A stretch of DNA of 54,501 nt from Reyranellaceae bacterium (GTDB lineage: Bacteria; Pseudomonadota; Alphaproteobacteria; Reyranellales; Reyranellaceae), in the NCBI GenBank assembly GCA_022844045.1, contig JALHMM010000039.1:1-54501 (forward strand), given 5' to 3'. This document shows positions 7,909-15,887 of the stretch, piece after piece. A model generated the notes under the pieces. That model was given only the letters and a program-made list of their open reading frames with translations, did no database searches and was not told the DNA's origin. Position 1 is the stretch's first letter. Each line of letters opens with the position of its first letter. A program made the position numbers and the translations under genes.

Positions 7909-8775
7909 CTAAGCCAGCGCCGCCTCGCTTGCCGGATCGCCAGCGATGCGGCTGTGCCACATGATGCGGCGCTGGGTCATGTCCCACGGCGTCGCCTGAT
8001 GCATCAGACAGCGATTATCCCAGACCACCGCATCGCCCGCCCGCCAGTCGTGGTGATAGATGCGCGGCTTGCTGCACGTGTGGTCGACCAGCGCCTGCAG
8101 GAAGCGCTCCGACTCGTCCTCGGCCATGCCCGGAATGTTGTGCGCGTGGCGGCCGATCAGCAGCGCCTTGCGGCCAGTCTCGGGATGCACCTTGACCAGC
8201 GCGCGACGCGGCACCGGACCGTCGTGGAAACCGTAGCCGTGATACTCGCCGTCGGCCTTCTTCTTCGGCTGATGGCCGAGCTTGCCCTGGCTGTAGTACA
8301 GCGAGTGGAAAGCCGAGAGCCCCTCGAGCTTCGCCTTGGTCGCGTCGTCGAGCGCGTCATAGCCGGCGCGCAGATCGGCGAAGCCGGTGTGGCCGCCGAT
8401 GGTCGGCACTTCCTCGGCGCTGAACACCGCGCCTTTGGCCTGCAGCGGCATGTAGGTGCTGTCGCAATGCCAGCCCATATTGCCCTTCAGCACCTTCATC
8501 ACGTCATCGTTATCCTTCTCGACGCGCAAGGTGCCATCGGCCTTCACGTTGCTGATCGCCGCCATCTCGAACTCCAGCGGTCCGAAGCGCTTGGCGAAGG
8601 CGATCTGCTCGTCGCGCTTGAGGAACTGGCCGGGGAATATCAGCAGGGCGTATTGCAGCCACGCTCGATAGAGCCTGCCGAACTCGGCCTCGTCGAGATC
8701 GGTGACCCTGGGTCCGCGCACCACGGCGCCGAAGGTGACGCCGTCGAGCGGTTCGAAGTCGAGAGCGTGTGCCAT
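7909..8775 (-). CDS. TauD/TfdA-family Fe(II)/2-oxoglutarate dioxygenase
   Basis: 288 residues. The non-haem iron triad is visible: H103-x-D105 in 'MGWHCDSTYMP' and H259 in 'NRCLMHQATPWD', with R270 as the 2-oxoglutarate carboxylate ligand. Length and spacing match TauD/TfdA enzymes, which oxidise taurine, 2,4-D and related organic acids, releasing CO2 and succinate. It is the distal gene of a group with the Bug solute-binding protein 22 bases upstream, so that protein may bring in the dioxygenase substrate. The substrate cannot be read from the sequence. Confidence 0.93.
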   Translation of the reverse strand: MAHALDFEPLDGVTFGAVVRGPRVTDLDEAEFGRLYRAWLQYALLIFPGQFLKRDEQIAFAKRFGPLEFEMAAISNVKADGTLRVEKDNDDVMKVLKGNMGWHCDSTYMPLQAKGAVFSAEEVPTIGGHTGFADLRAGYDALDDATKAKLEGLSAFHSLYYSQGKLGHQPKKKADGEYHGYGFHDGPVPRRALVKVHPETGRKALLIGRHAHNIPGMAEDESERFLQALVDHTCSKPRIYHHDWRAGDAVVWDNRCLMHQATPWDMTQRRIMWHSRIAGDPASEAALA

Positions 8776-8797
8776 GCGTGGTCCTCCCTCGGATCGG

Positions 8798-9775
8798 CTA
8801 TTCGACCTTGATGCCTGCGGACTTGATCACCCTCGCCCATTTCTCGGTGGCCTCCGCGATGATCGTCGCGAATTCCTGCGGCGTGCCGCCCAGCGGTGTG
8901 CCGCCCAGCTCGGTGATCCGCTTCCTGACCGTGGCGTCGGCGAGCGCGGCGTTAAGCTCCTTGTTGAGCAGATCGATGATCGCTGTTGGCGTACCCTTGG
9001 GCACGCCGATGCCGGCGAAGCCGCTGGCCTCGTAGCCCGGCAGGAAGTCTCTCACCGGGGGGACATCGGGGAAGACGTCCAGACGGGACGCGGTCGTCAC
9101 CGCCAGCGCGCGCAGCTTGCCGGCCTTGATGTGCTGGATCGATTCCGACACGGGCGCGAAGATCACCTGGACCTGGCCAGCGAGCAGATCGACGACCGCG
9201 GGCGCGCCGCCGCGATAAGGCACATGCACCATGTTCACCCCGGCCATCATCTTGAACAGCTCGACCGTGATGTTCTGTGGCGTGCCGGCGCCAGCCGAGC
9301 CGTAGTTGATCTTGCCCGGGTTGGCCTTGGCATAGGCGATGAGCTCGGGAAGCGTCGAGGCGGGAACCGACGGATTCACCACGACGACGTAGGCCAGCCG
9401 CGCCGAGCAGATGACCGGCGCGATGTCGCGGACGAAGTCGAAACTGAGATTGGTGAAGAGCGCGGGATTGATCACGTGCGGCGTGACGACCTGCAGCAGC
9501 GTGTAGCCATCCGCCGGCGCCTTGGCGACCACCTCGGTGCCGATGTTGCCGCTGGCGCCCGGCTTGTTCTCGACGATGAACTGCTGGCCCAGCCGCCCCG
9601 TCAGCCATTCAGCCATCAGCCGCGCCTGGATGTCGGTCGCGCCGCCGGCGGGAAAGCCGACGACGATACGCGCCGTGCGCGACGGATAGGCCTGCGCGCG
9701 CACGACGTGAGGCATGGCCGGCAGCGCGACCGCGCCCGCGGCCAATTGCACGAATGTGCGGCGGGGAAGTTTCAT
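8798..9775 (-). CDS. Bug/TctC-family periplasmic solute-binding protein
   Basis: 325 residues with an N-terminal twin-arginine-type signal ('PRRTFVQLAAGAVALPAM', cleavage near 'VRAQA'). The mature part has the Bug hallmarks: 'YPSRTARIVVGFPAGGATDI' region, 'VENKPGASGNIGTEVVAKAPADGYT', 'VHVPYRGGAPAVVDLLAGQVQ' and a C-terminal 'PQEFATIIAEATEKWARVIK'. These proteins bind carboxylates for tripartite tricarboxylate transporters, but no tctA/tctB membrane genes are in the window, so it is an orphan binding protein. It is upstream of, and probably co-transcribed with, the TauD-type dioxygenase. Confidence 0.93.
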   Translation of the reverse strand: MKLPRRTFVQLAAGAVALPAMPHVVRAQAYPSRTARIVVGFPAGGATDIQARLMAEWLTGRLGQQFIVENKPGASGNIGTEVVAKAPADGYTLLQVVTPHVINPALFTNLSFDFVRDIAPVICSARLAYVVVVNPSVPASTLPELIAYAKANPGKINYGSAGAGTPQNITVELFKMMAGVNMVHVPYRGGAPAVVDLLAGQVQVIFAPVSESIQHIKAGKLRALAVTTASRLDVFPDVPPVRDFLPGYEASGFAGIGVPKGTPTAIIDLLNKELNAALADATVRKRITELGGTPLGGTPQEFATIIAEATEKWARVIKSAGIKVE

Positions 9776-9898
9776 GGCGCGTCCTCCATAGCCGGCGCCA
9801 CATCGCGGACTTGATGCCCAACTGGACGCGCTACGGCGACAGGCTACACCCGTCTTGCGCGACGGTGGAAGCCCATCGACGCCACCATCGCCGGATGG

Positions 9899-10393
9899 TC
9901 AATCCTTCCGCCATGCGCTGATCGGCAGCGGCTCGGCGGTGGCTTCGTCGTAGAAGGTCGCGGTCTGGCCGTCGAACACCGCCCGCTTGCCGATGGTGGG
10001 AAAGCGCGACACCTCGAACTTCGTGCGCTCCCCGCCCATCAGATAGACGAGGTCGCGCGGCCCATCGTTGCGCAGATGGTGCGTCACGCCGTCGGTCGGG
10101 AAGCCCATGTAGTCACCCGGCCCCACCGTGACCTCGACATCGCCGATCAGCGCCTTGCCCTCACCCTCGAGGATGTAGACGAATTCCTCCTGCAGCCCGT
10201 GCGCATGCGGGATGAAGCTCTCCTTGCCCGGTGGCAGGCGCGCGAGGTGGAGCTGGCAGCGTTGCATGCCGACGCGATCGCCCAACGAATGCAGATACAC
10301 CTCGGACTTGGGATTGAGTGGATGTCGAATGCGCGTCGCGTCCTCGGGCTTCAGCGCCGCGGTGCGGACGAGGTGTTTGGGGTCATTCGACAT
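9899..10393 (-). CDS. Cupin-domain protein
   Basis: 164 residues. A single cupin barrel spans about 45-115, with metal-binding motif 1 'PHAHGLQEEFVYILEGEG' and motif 2 'GPGDYMGFPTDGVTHHLRN', giving the His/Glu ligand set of cupins. The ATG at 10393 starts at 'MSNDPKHLVRT'. The open frame extends upstream only through the repeat element at 10422-10547, so the longer version is rejected. It lies 123 bases upstream of the Bug gene on the same strand and may share its transcript. Catalytic role unknown (isomerase, dioxygenase or sugar-binding are all possible for this fold). Confidence 0.85.
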   Translation of the reverse strand: MSNDPKHLVRTAALKPEDATRIRHPLNPKSEVYLHSLGDRVGMQRCQLHLARLPPGKESFIPHAHGLQEEFVYILEGEGKALIGDVEVTVGPGDYMGFPTDGVTHHLRNDGPRDLVYLMGGERTKFEVSRFPTIGKRAVFDGQTATFYDEATAEPLPISAWRKD

Positions 10394-10421
10394 TGAGATC
10401 ACCGCCTCAGCACTTGGGAAA

Positions 10422-10547
10422 TACCTTCCCCCGGAGGGGGAAGGTGGCGCGCAGCGACGGATGGGGGATGTCGAAGACGGACTCCTGCGTTCGTCTTCAA
10501 CATCCCCCATCCGCCCTTCGGGCACCTTCCCCCTCCGGGGGAAGGTA
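10422..10547. repeat. 126-bp palindromic repeat, TACCTTCCCCC family, full copy
   Basis: The left half (10422-10479) and right half (10490-10547) are reverse complements over about 57 bases with a few mismatches. Each end carries its own smaller palindrome TACCTTCCCCC-GGA-GGGGGAAGGT. Shorter relatives are at 35545-35571 and 37419-37467. It fills most of the gap between the lysK 3' end and the cupin 5' end. Such elements are common in alphaproteobacteria; this identification is from memory of the motif. Confidence 0.85.
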
Positions 10548-10576
10548 AGACCTGCGCGATGGCGCTCCCAAAAGCG

Positions 10577-12184
10577 CTACGCCGCCTGGCCGAGATCCTC
10601 GCCGGCGAGCGCGCGTTCGATCAGGCGCACGACGTTGTCGCGACCGTAGAGCTTGATGAAGGCGCCCATGCGAGGGCCCTGCTCGGCGCCCAGCAGCACC
10701 TGGTAGAGCGTGCCGAACCAGTCGCGCAGCTTCTCCTTGGGGAAGTGGCGCTTGCCCGCCTCGTAGACCTCGTTCTGGATCTCCTCGGCGCTGGTGTCGT
10801 CGGCCAGACGCTGCAGCGTGTCGCGCAGGTCGGCGAGCGCCGAGCGCTCCAGCTCGTTGGGCAGGCGGAACTTCTTGTTGGCCTTCACGAAGTCGACGTA
10901 GTAGCGCGCCGCGCGCGCGAGCAGCGTGTCGAGATAGGGCGCGTTGTCGGGCGTGGCGCCCGGCACGTAGCGCCGGAGGTACTGCCACAAGACGTCCTTG
11001 TCGTCGGTGTTGGCGACACCGGCGAGATTGAGCAGCATGGCGAAGCTGACGCCGGCGGCGCGGTTGTCGGGCGCCTTGCCGTCGTGGATGTGCCAGGCGG
11101 GATTCTCCAGCGCCTTGGCCGGCTCCTCGCTGGGCAGCTTCTCGACCAGCGAAAGGTACTCGTCGACCGCGCGCGGGATGACGTCGAAGTACAGCCGCTT
11201 CGCCCGCCTGGGCTGCTGCTGCATGTAAAGGGCCAGCGATTCGGGCGGCGCGTAGGCCAGCCACTCCTCGACCGAGAGCCCGTTGCCCTTGGACTTCGAG
11301 ATCTTCTTGCCCTCGTGGTCGAGGAAGAGCTCGTAGTTGAAACCCTCGGGCGGCCTGCCGCCGAGGATACGCACGATCTTGGCACTGAGCTCGGCCGACG
11401 GGATCAGGTCCTTGCCGTACATCTCGTAGTCGACGCCCAGCGCGAACCAGCGGCCGGCCCAGTCGGCCTTCCACTGCAGCTTCACATGGCCGCCGGTCAC
11501 CGGCGTCTCGACCAGCGCGCCGTCCTCGTCGCGATAGACAATCGTGCCGGCATCGGCGTCGGTCTTCACAACGGGCGCCTGCAGCACGCGGCCGGTCTTG
11601 CGACACACCGGCAGGAAGATCGAGTAGCTCTGCTGCCGCTCCTCGCCGAGGGTCGGCAGCATCACCGCCTGGATCTCGTCGTAGTGATTGAGCATGGCGC
11701 GCAGCATCGGATCGAAGCGGCCCGAGCGGTACCACTCGGTGCCCGACTGGAACTCGTACTCGAAGCCGAACGAATCGAGGAACGCCTTCAGCCGCGCGTT
11801 GTTGTGCGCGCCGAAGCTGTCATGCGTGCCGAAGGGATCGGGCACCGCGGTCAGCGGCTTGCCGAGATGGGCCGCCAGCATCTCGCGGTGGGGCACGTTG
11901 TCCGGCACCTTGCGGAAGCCGTCCATGTCGTCGGAGAAGGCGAACAGCTTGGTGGGGATATCCGACAGCCGCCGGAACGCCTGGCGCACCATGGTGGTGC
12001 GCGCGACCTCGCCGAAGGTGCCGATATGCGGCAGGCCCGAAGGGCCGTAGCCGGTCTCGAGCAGCACGTAGCCCTTGGCCGGGGTTTTCGACAGCTCCGG
12101 CCCACCCAGTCGCGCCACGATCTTGCGCGCCTCCTCGAAAGGCCACGCCCGCGCCTGTCCGGCCAGCTCCCGTTCGCTGCTCAT
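10577..12184 (-). CDS. lysK: Lysyl-tRNA synthetase, class I
   Basis: 535 residues. Charges tRNA-Lys with lysine in the cytoplasm. It is the archaeal-type class I enzyme, not the usual bacterial class II LysS: the HIGH motif is 'HIGT' at 53-56 ('[13 protein letters not shown]') and the KMSKS motif is 'KISKS' at 294-298. Alphaproteobacteria are among the few bacteria that rely on this form. The C-terminal helical anticodon-binding region is complete. The ATG at 12184 is taken as start; an in-frame GTG directly before it (12187) is possible because GGAG lies very close to both. No other tRNA synthetase gene is near. Confidence 0.96.
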   Translation of the reverse strand: MSSERELAGQARAWPFEEARKIVARLGGPELSKTPAKGYVLLETGYGPSGLPHIGTFGEVARTTMVRQAFRRLSDIPTKLFAFSDDMDGFRKVPDNVPHREMLAAHLGKPLTAVPDPFGTHDSFGAHNNARLKAFLDSFGFEYEFQSGTEWYRSGRFDPMLRAMLNHYDEIQAVMLPTLGEERQQSYSIFLPVCRKTGRVLQAPVVKTDADAGTIVYRDEDGALVETPVTGGHVKLQWKADWAGRWFALGVDYEMYGKDLIPSAELSAKIVRILGGRPPEGFNYELFLDHEGKKISKSKGNGLSVEEWLAYAPPESLALYMQQQPRRAKRLYFDVIPRAVDEYLSLVEKLPSEEPAKALENPAWHIHDGKAPDNRAAGVSFAMLLNLAGVANTDDKDVLWQYLRRYVPGATPDNAPYLDTLLARAARYYVDFVKANKKFRLPNELERSALADLRDTLQRLADDTSAEEIQNEVYEAGKRHFPKEKLRDWFGTLYQVLLGAEQGPRMGAFIKLYGRDNVVRLIERALAGEDLGQAA

Positions 12185-12274
12185 CACTCCAGTCTTTCAA
12201 CGATTTCGCCCCGCCCAGATGCGGGTCGGGCAACCTAGGCGCCGCGCACCAGAGCGTCAACGCCGGTCGCCGCC

Positions 12275-12523
12275 CTACTTCCGCTTGATCGTGATCGTCT
12301 CGTCCTGGTCGACGGTTTCCGTCCGGCCCTTTTCGGTGCGAGCCTTTGGCGCGATCGCCGGGCCTTTCTGTTCAACGCCTTTGCTGTCGCGGCCCGAGGG
12401 CGGGCTCTTGGCATCGTCACGAGCGATCGTCGGCGTGGTCATGACCACAAGGCCCAGCAGGGCCGCGATTAGGCGCGACCGATCGGGCGGCACAGCGGCG
12501 GGAGGCACCCGCCGCCGCAGCAT
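12275..12523 (-). CDS. Small predicted secreted protein (82 aa), unknown
   Basis: Starts at ATG 12523, 14 bases after the stop of the upstream Bug gene on the same strand. An arginine-rich n-region (MLRRRVPPAAVPPDRSR) is followed by a hydrophobic stretch 'LIAALLGLVVMTTPTIA' and a cleavage-like site before 'RDDAKSPP'. The mature part is short, highly charged and low in complexity, ending in 'DQDETITIKRK'. No family is recognised. AAGGGG lies upstream as a weak ribosome binding site. A second in-frame ATG inside the hydrophobic stretch would remove the signal, so the longer form is favoured. It could be a chance frame. Confidence 0.45.
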   Translation of the reverse strand: MLRRRVPPAAVPPDRSRLIAALLGLVVMTTPTIARDDAKSPPSGRDSKGVEQKGPAIAPKARTEKGRTETVDQDETITIKRK

Positions 12524-12537
12524 GCCGTGGCGACCCC

Positions 12538-13539
12538 TTATTGCGGCGTCAGGTTGAGCTCGCGCACCGAGGACACGAGCTGCGGCCCCATCTCCTTGAT
12601 GAAGGTCGCGAAGTCGGCGCGCCCCTGGATGCCCTGGTCGAGCCCGAACTGATCGACCAGCCCCTTCACGCGCGGCGTGTCGTTGGCCTCCACCATGCCG
12701 TCGGACAGCTTCCGCACGATGTCGTCGGGGGTACCGGTGGGCGCCACGCAGCACACCATGCTTTCCATCAGAAAATAGGGATGCGTGACGCCCTGCTCGA
12801 GGAAGGTCTTCACGTCGGGCAGCTTGCGCGTCATGCGCGTGCGCGTCGGCACGGCCACCGGGCGGATGTTGCCGGCCTGCAGCGCCGAGAGCGCACCGAG
12901 ATAGGTCGAGTTCGCCGCCTGCGTCGTGCCGGCCGACAGGTCGGCCCACATCGGCGCCTCGCCGCGGTAATGCACCGGCTCCATGCTCAGCCCGAAGATC
13001 TCGTTGAGCTTGACGCAGAAGATGTGCGCCAGCGAGCCTGGTCCGGTGGTGCCGAAGCTCACCTTGTTGGTCTTGGCATAGGCGATCAGGTCGGCCAGCC
13101 CACTGTTACCCGGCACGCTCTTGTGGACGAAGAGCGGGACCTTGCCGGCCGACAGCATGGCGATCGGCGTGAAATCCTTGTCCGCATCGTAGGGCACGTT
13201 CTTGAAGATGACGCGGTTCTGGAACATCGCCGTCGAGTTGGTGAACAGGATCGTGTAGCCGTCCGGCGCCGCCTTCGCGACCAACTCGGCGGCGATCATC
13301 GAGCCGGCGCCAGTCTTGTTCTCGACCACGAAGGGCTGCTTGTACTTTTCGCCGAGATACTCCGCCGTCACCCGCGCCATGATGTCGGTCAGGCCACCGG
13401 CGGCGTAGCCGCAGACGAAGCGCACCGGCCTCGTCGGCCAAGCCGTGGCCTGCGCGCGCGCCGTCGCCGCCAGTCCGCCGGCCAGCGCCGCGCCCGATGC
13501 GCCGCGCACGAACGAACGCCTATTGAGAAATCCCGACAT
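12538..13539 (-). CDS. Bug/TctC-family periplasmic solute-binding protein (second)
   Basis: 333 residues. The twin-arginine signal 'NRRSFVRGASGAALAGG' precedes a mature Bug domain ('PTRPVRFVCGYAAGGLTD', 'VVENKTGAGSMIAAELVAKAAPDGYT', 'VHYRGEAPMWADLSAG'). The start at 13539 has GAGGAA upstream and gives the normal signal length; the upstream extension reads through the tetR operator and is rejected. It is divergent from a TetR gene that leads an acyl-CoA ligase/carboxyltransferase operon, and a palindromic operator lies between them. This suggests the protein imports a carboxylic acid that the divergent operon activates to a CoA ester. No TctAB membrane partners are present. Confidence 0.92.
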   Translation of the reverse strand: MSGFLNRRSFVRGASGAALAGGLAATARAQATAWPTRPVRFVCGYAAGGLTDIMARVTAEYLGEKYKQPFVVENKTGAGSMIAAELVAKAAPDGYTILFTNSTAMFQNRVIFKNVPYDADKDFTPIAMLSAGKVPLFVHKSVPGNSGLADLIAYAKTNKVSFGTTGPGSLAHIFCVKLNEIFGLSMEPVHYRGEAPMWADLSAGTTQAANSTYLGALSALQAGNIRPVAVPTRTRMTRKLPDVKTFLEQGVTHPYFLMESMVCCVAPTGTPDDIVRKLSDGMVEANDTPRVKGLVDQFGLDQGIQGRADFATFIKEMGPQLVSSVRELNLTPQ

Positions 13540-13560
13540 CGCGCTTCCTCCATTCTCAAT

Positions 13561-13584
13561 CTTACTTGCTGATCGACAAGTAAG
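13561..13584. promoter_or_regulatory. 24-bp palindromic operator between bug and tetR
   Basis: Perfect 8-bp arms CTTACTTG (13561-13568) and CAAGTAAG (13577-13584) flank an 8-base centre. It lies in the 49-base gap between the divergent Bug and TetR starts. Its size and symmetry fit a TetR-dimer site, so one protein could control both directions. Confidence 0.75.
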
Positions 13585-13588
13585 TGTT

Positions 13589-14254
13589 ATGGTGCCCGGC
13601 ATGATCGCCGACCGCAAGCCCCCGCCGCGCCGCACCCAGCTCGACCGGCGCGAGGAATCGGACCGCCGGATGCTGCGCGCCGCGACCAAACTGTTCGCGC
13701 GCCAGGGCGTCTCGGGGACCAGTCTCGCCGAGGTCGGCCTCGCCGCGGGCTACAGCCGCGGCCTGCCGGTCGACCGTTACGGCAGCAAGTTCGGGCTGAT
13801 CGAAGCCCTGCTCGACTCCATGGCGGCGTGGTTCGAGACCCGTGTCGCCGACAGCGTGTCCGGCCGGCGCGGCGTCGACGCGGTGCTCGAACGAATCGCG
13901 GCGCATGTCGATGGCGCGCGCAAGAGCCCGCTGGCCACGGCGGCGCTTTACGCGATCTATCTCGAATCGCTGGCCGCGATGCCGGCGTTGCGCCCCAAGG
14001 TCGGCGCGCTGCTCGAGCGCTGGCGTGGCGAGCTGGTGGTCGGCCTGCGCCAGGCGCAGACTTCGGGCGAGATCCGCGGCGACATCGATTGCGAGCAGCA
14101 TGCCGCCATCATCCTTGGCGCGCTGCGCGGTCTGGTCATCGAGCACCTGATGGCCGACGCCGAGACCGATCTCGACGCCATTCGCGACGCGGTCGCCGGT
14201 CTGGTGCGGCAGGCGATGGTGCCGCCGGCGGCACGCAAGGTGGCCCGGCGATGA
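13589..14254 (+). CDS. TetR-family transcriptional regulator
   Basis: 221 residues from ATG 13589 (217 if it starts at ATG 13601). The TetR HTH domain is 'SDRRMLRAATKLFARQGVSG' followed by 'TSLAEVGLAAGYSRGLPVDRYGSKFGLIEAL'. The usual 'GVS.GALYHYF' is altered to 'GYSRGLPVDRYGSK'. A ligand-binding helical domain follows, with a C-terminal 'HAAIILGALRGLVIEHLMAD' region. No clear Shine-Dalgarno precedes either ATG, and the operator ends 5 bases before the first, so the transcript could be leaderless. The last four bases overlap the next start codon (ATGA), coupling it to the acyl-CoA ligase. Confidence 0.88.
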   Translation: MVPGMIADRKPPPRRTQLDRREESDRRMLRAATKLFARQGVSGTSLAEVGLAAGYSRGLPVDRYGSKFGLIEALLDSMAAWFETRVADSVSGRRGVDAVLERIAAHVDGARKSPLATAALYAIYLESLAAMPALRPKVGALLERWRGELVVGLRQAQTSGEIRGDIDCEQHAAIILGALRGLVIEHLMADAETDLDAIRDAVAGLVRQAMVPPAARKVARR

Positions 14255-15864
14255 ACGTCACCTGGACCGATTCGAGGATTCTCGCGCCCGAGCGATGTGT
14301 CCTGCGTCCGGTGCTCGACGCACGCGCCGCGGCGACGCCCGACAAGGTGTTCGTGCGCTTCGCCGATGGCGAGGAGTGGACCTACGGCGAGATCCACCGC
14401 CGGGTGCGCCGCGCCGCCGCCGGCCTGCGCGCGCTCGGCGTGCGTCAGGGCGAGTTCGTGCTGACCTGGCTGCCCAATGGGCCCGACGCGCTGACGACCT
14501 GGTTCGCGCTGAACTATATCGGCGCCGTGTATGTGCCGATGAATCTCGCCTGGCGCGGCCGCCTGCTGGAGCACGCCCTCCAGCTTGCCGGCGCGAAGCT
14601 GGTGATCTGCCATGCCGGCCTTGTCGCGCGGCTGGGCGAGATCGAACGCAGTCGCCTGCGCGATGCCGTGCTGATCGGATCAGGCGCGCCCGAGGCGATC
14701 GATGGTCTCGCCTTTCACGCCGCCGACGCGCTCGATATCGAGCCGCCCGACGATCTGGCGCCCGGCCAGCCGATCATGCCCTGGGACACGCAGATGGTGA
14801 TCTACACCTCGGGCACAACCGGTCCGTCGAAGGGCGTCCTGTGCTCGTACCTGCATACGGCGTCGACCGCGCTGGTGCTGGATGCGGTCGGCGAGGCCGA
14901 TCGCACCCTGGTGAACCTGCCGCTGTTCCACGCCAGTGGCACCAATACGGTCAACCGCATGCTGCTGCGCGGCGGCTCGATCGCGCTGGTCGAATCGTTC
15001 GACACCCGCAGCTTCTGGGAGACGGTGCGCCGCACGCGATCGACCTGCGTTACCCTGCTGGGCGCGATGGTGCCGTTCCTGATGAAGGAGCCGCCCTCGC
15101 CGCACGATCGCGACCACACGCTGCGCTTCGTCACCATGGTGCCGCTGAACGACGACGCGGCCGCGTTCGGCGAGCGCTTCGGCATCGAGATCGTCACCAC
15201 TTTCAACATGACCGAGACGTCGTGGCCGCTGGTCTCGGAGCGCAACCCCACCGTACGGGGCACGTGCGGCCGCCCGCGTCCCGGTATCGAGGCGCGCATC
15301 GTCGACGAGAACGACTGCGAGGTGGCGCCGGGTGCCGTCGGCGAGCTGATCCTGCGCAGCGACCGGCCATGGGCGATGAACCACGGCTATCACGGCGATC
15401 CCGAGGCGACCGCGCGGGCCTGGCGCAACGGCTGGTTCCATACCGGCGACGCCTTCCGCCGCGATGACGCCGGCAACTTCTTCTTCGTCGACCGCATGAA
15501 GGACGCCATCCGCCGGCGCGGCGAGAACATCTCGTCCTTCGAGGTCGAGGCCGAGATCGGCGCGCATGACGCCGTGCGCGAGGTGGCGGTCGTTGGCGTG
15601 CCCTCGGAGCACGGCGAGGACGACGTGCTGGCCGTGGTCGCGCCGGTCGATGGACGGCAGGTCGATCCCGCCGCGCTGCTCGACTACCTCCGGCCGCGCA
15701 TGGCGCACTACATGATCCCGCGCTATGTGCGCGTGCTGGCGGAGCTGCCCAAGACGCCGACGCAGAAGGTACAGAAGCACCTGCTGCGCGCCGACGGCGT
15801 GACCTCGGATACCTGGGATCGTGAACGCGCCGGCATCGTCATCCGACGCGAACGCATCGCCTGA
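14251..15864 (+). CDS. Acyl-CoA ligase (AMP-forming), CaiC-like
   Basis: 537 residues of the ANL superfamily. The ATP/AMP motif 'YTSGTTGPSKG' is at 185-195, the adenine region is 'TTFNMTETSWP', the hinge aspartate region is 'GWFHTGDAFRRDDAGNFFFVDRMKDAIRRRGENIS' (read in two parts), and the C-terminal catalytic lysine is K506 in 'KTPTQK'. It activates a carboxylic acid with ATP and CoA. The overall pattern resembles crotonobetaine/carnitine-CoA ligase-type enzymes; the exact acid is not deducible. ATG at 14251 overlaps the tetR stop by 4 bases. The carboxyltransferase follows after 23 bases, so all three form one operon. Confidence 0.93.
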   Translation: MNVTWTDSRILAPERCVLRPVLDARAAATPDKVFVRFADGEEWTYGEIHRRVRRAAAGLRALGVRQGEFVLTWLPNGPDALTTWFALNYIGAVYVPMNLAWRGRLLEHALQLAGAKLVICHAGLVARLGEIERSRLRDAVLIGSGAPEAIDGLAFHAADALDIEPPDDLAPGQPIMPWDTQMVIYTSGTTGPSKGVLCSYLHTASTALVLDAVGEADRTLVNLPLFHASGTNTVNRMLLRGGSIALVESFDTRSFWETVRRTRSTCVTLLGAMVPFLMKEPPSPHDRDHTLRFVTMVPLNDDAAAFGERFGIEIVTTFNMTETSWPLVSERNPTVRGTCGRPRPGIEARIVDENDCEVAPGAVGELILRSDRPWAMNHGYHGDPEATARAWRNGWFHTGDAFRRDDAGNFFFVDRMKDAIRRRGENISSFEVEAEIGAHDAVREVAVVGVPSEHGEDDVLAVVAPVDGRQVDPAALLDYLRPRMAHYMIPRYVRVLAELPKTPTQKVQKHLLRADGVTSDTWDRERAGIVIRRERIA

Positions 15865-15887
15865 ACCGCAAGCCGCGAAGAGTCCCG

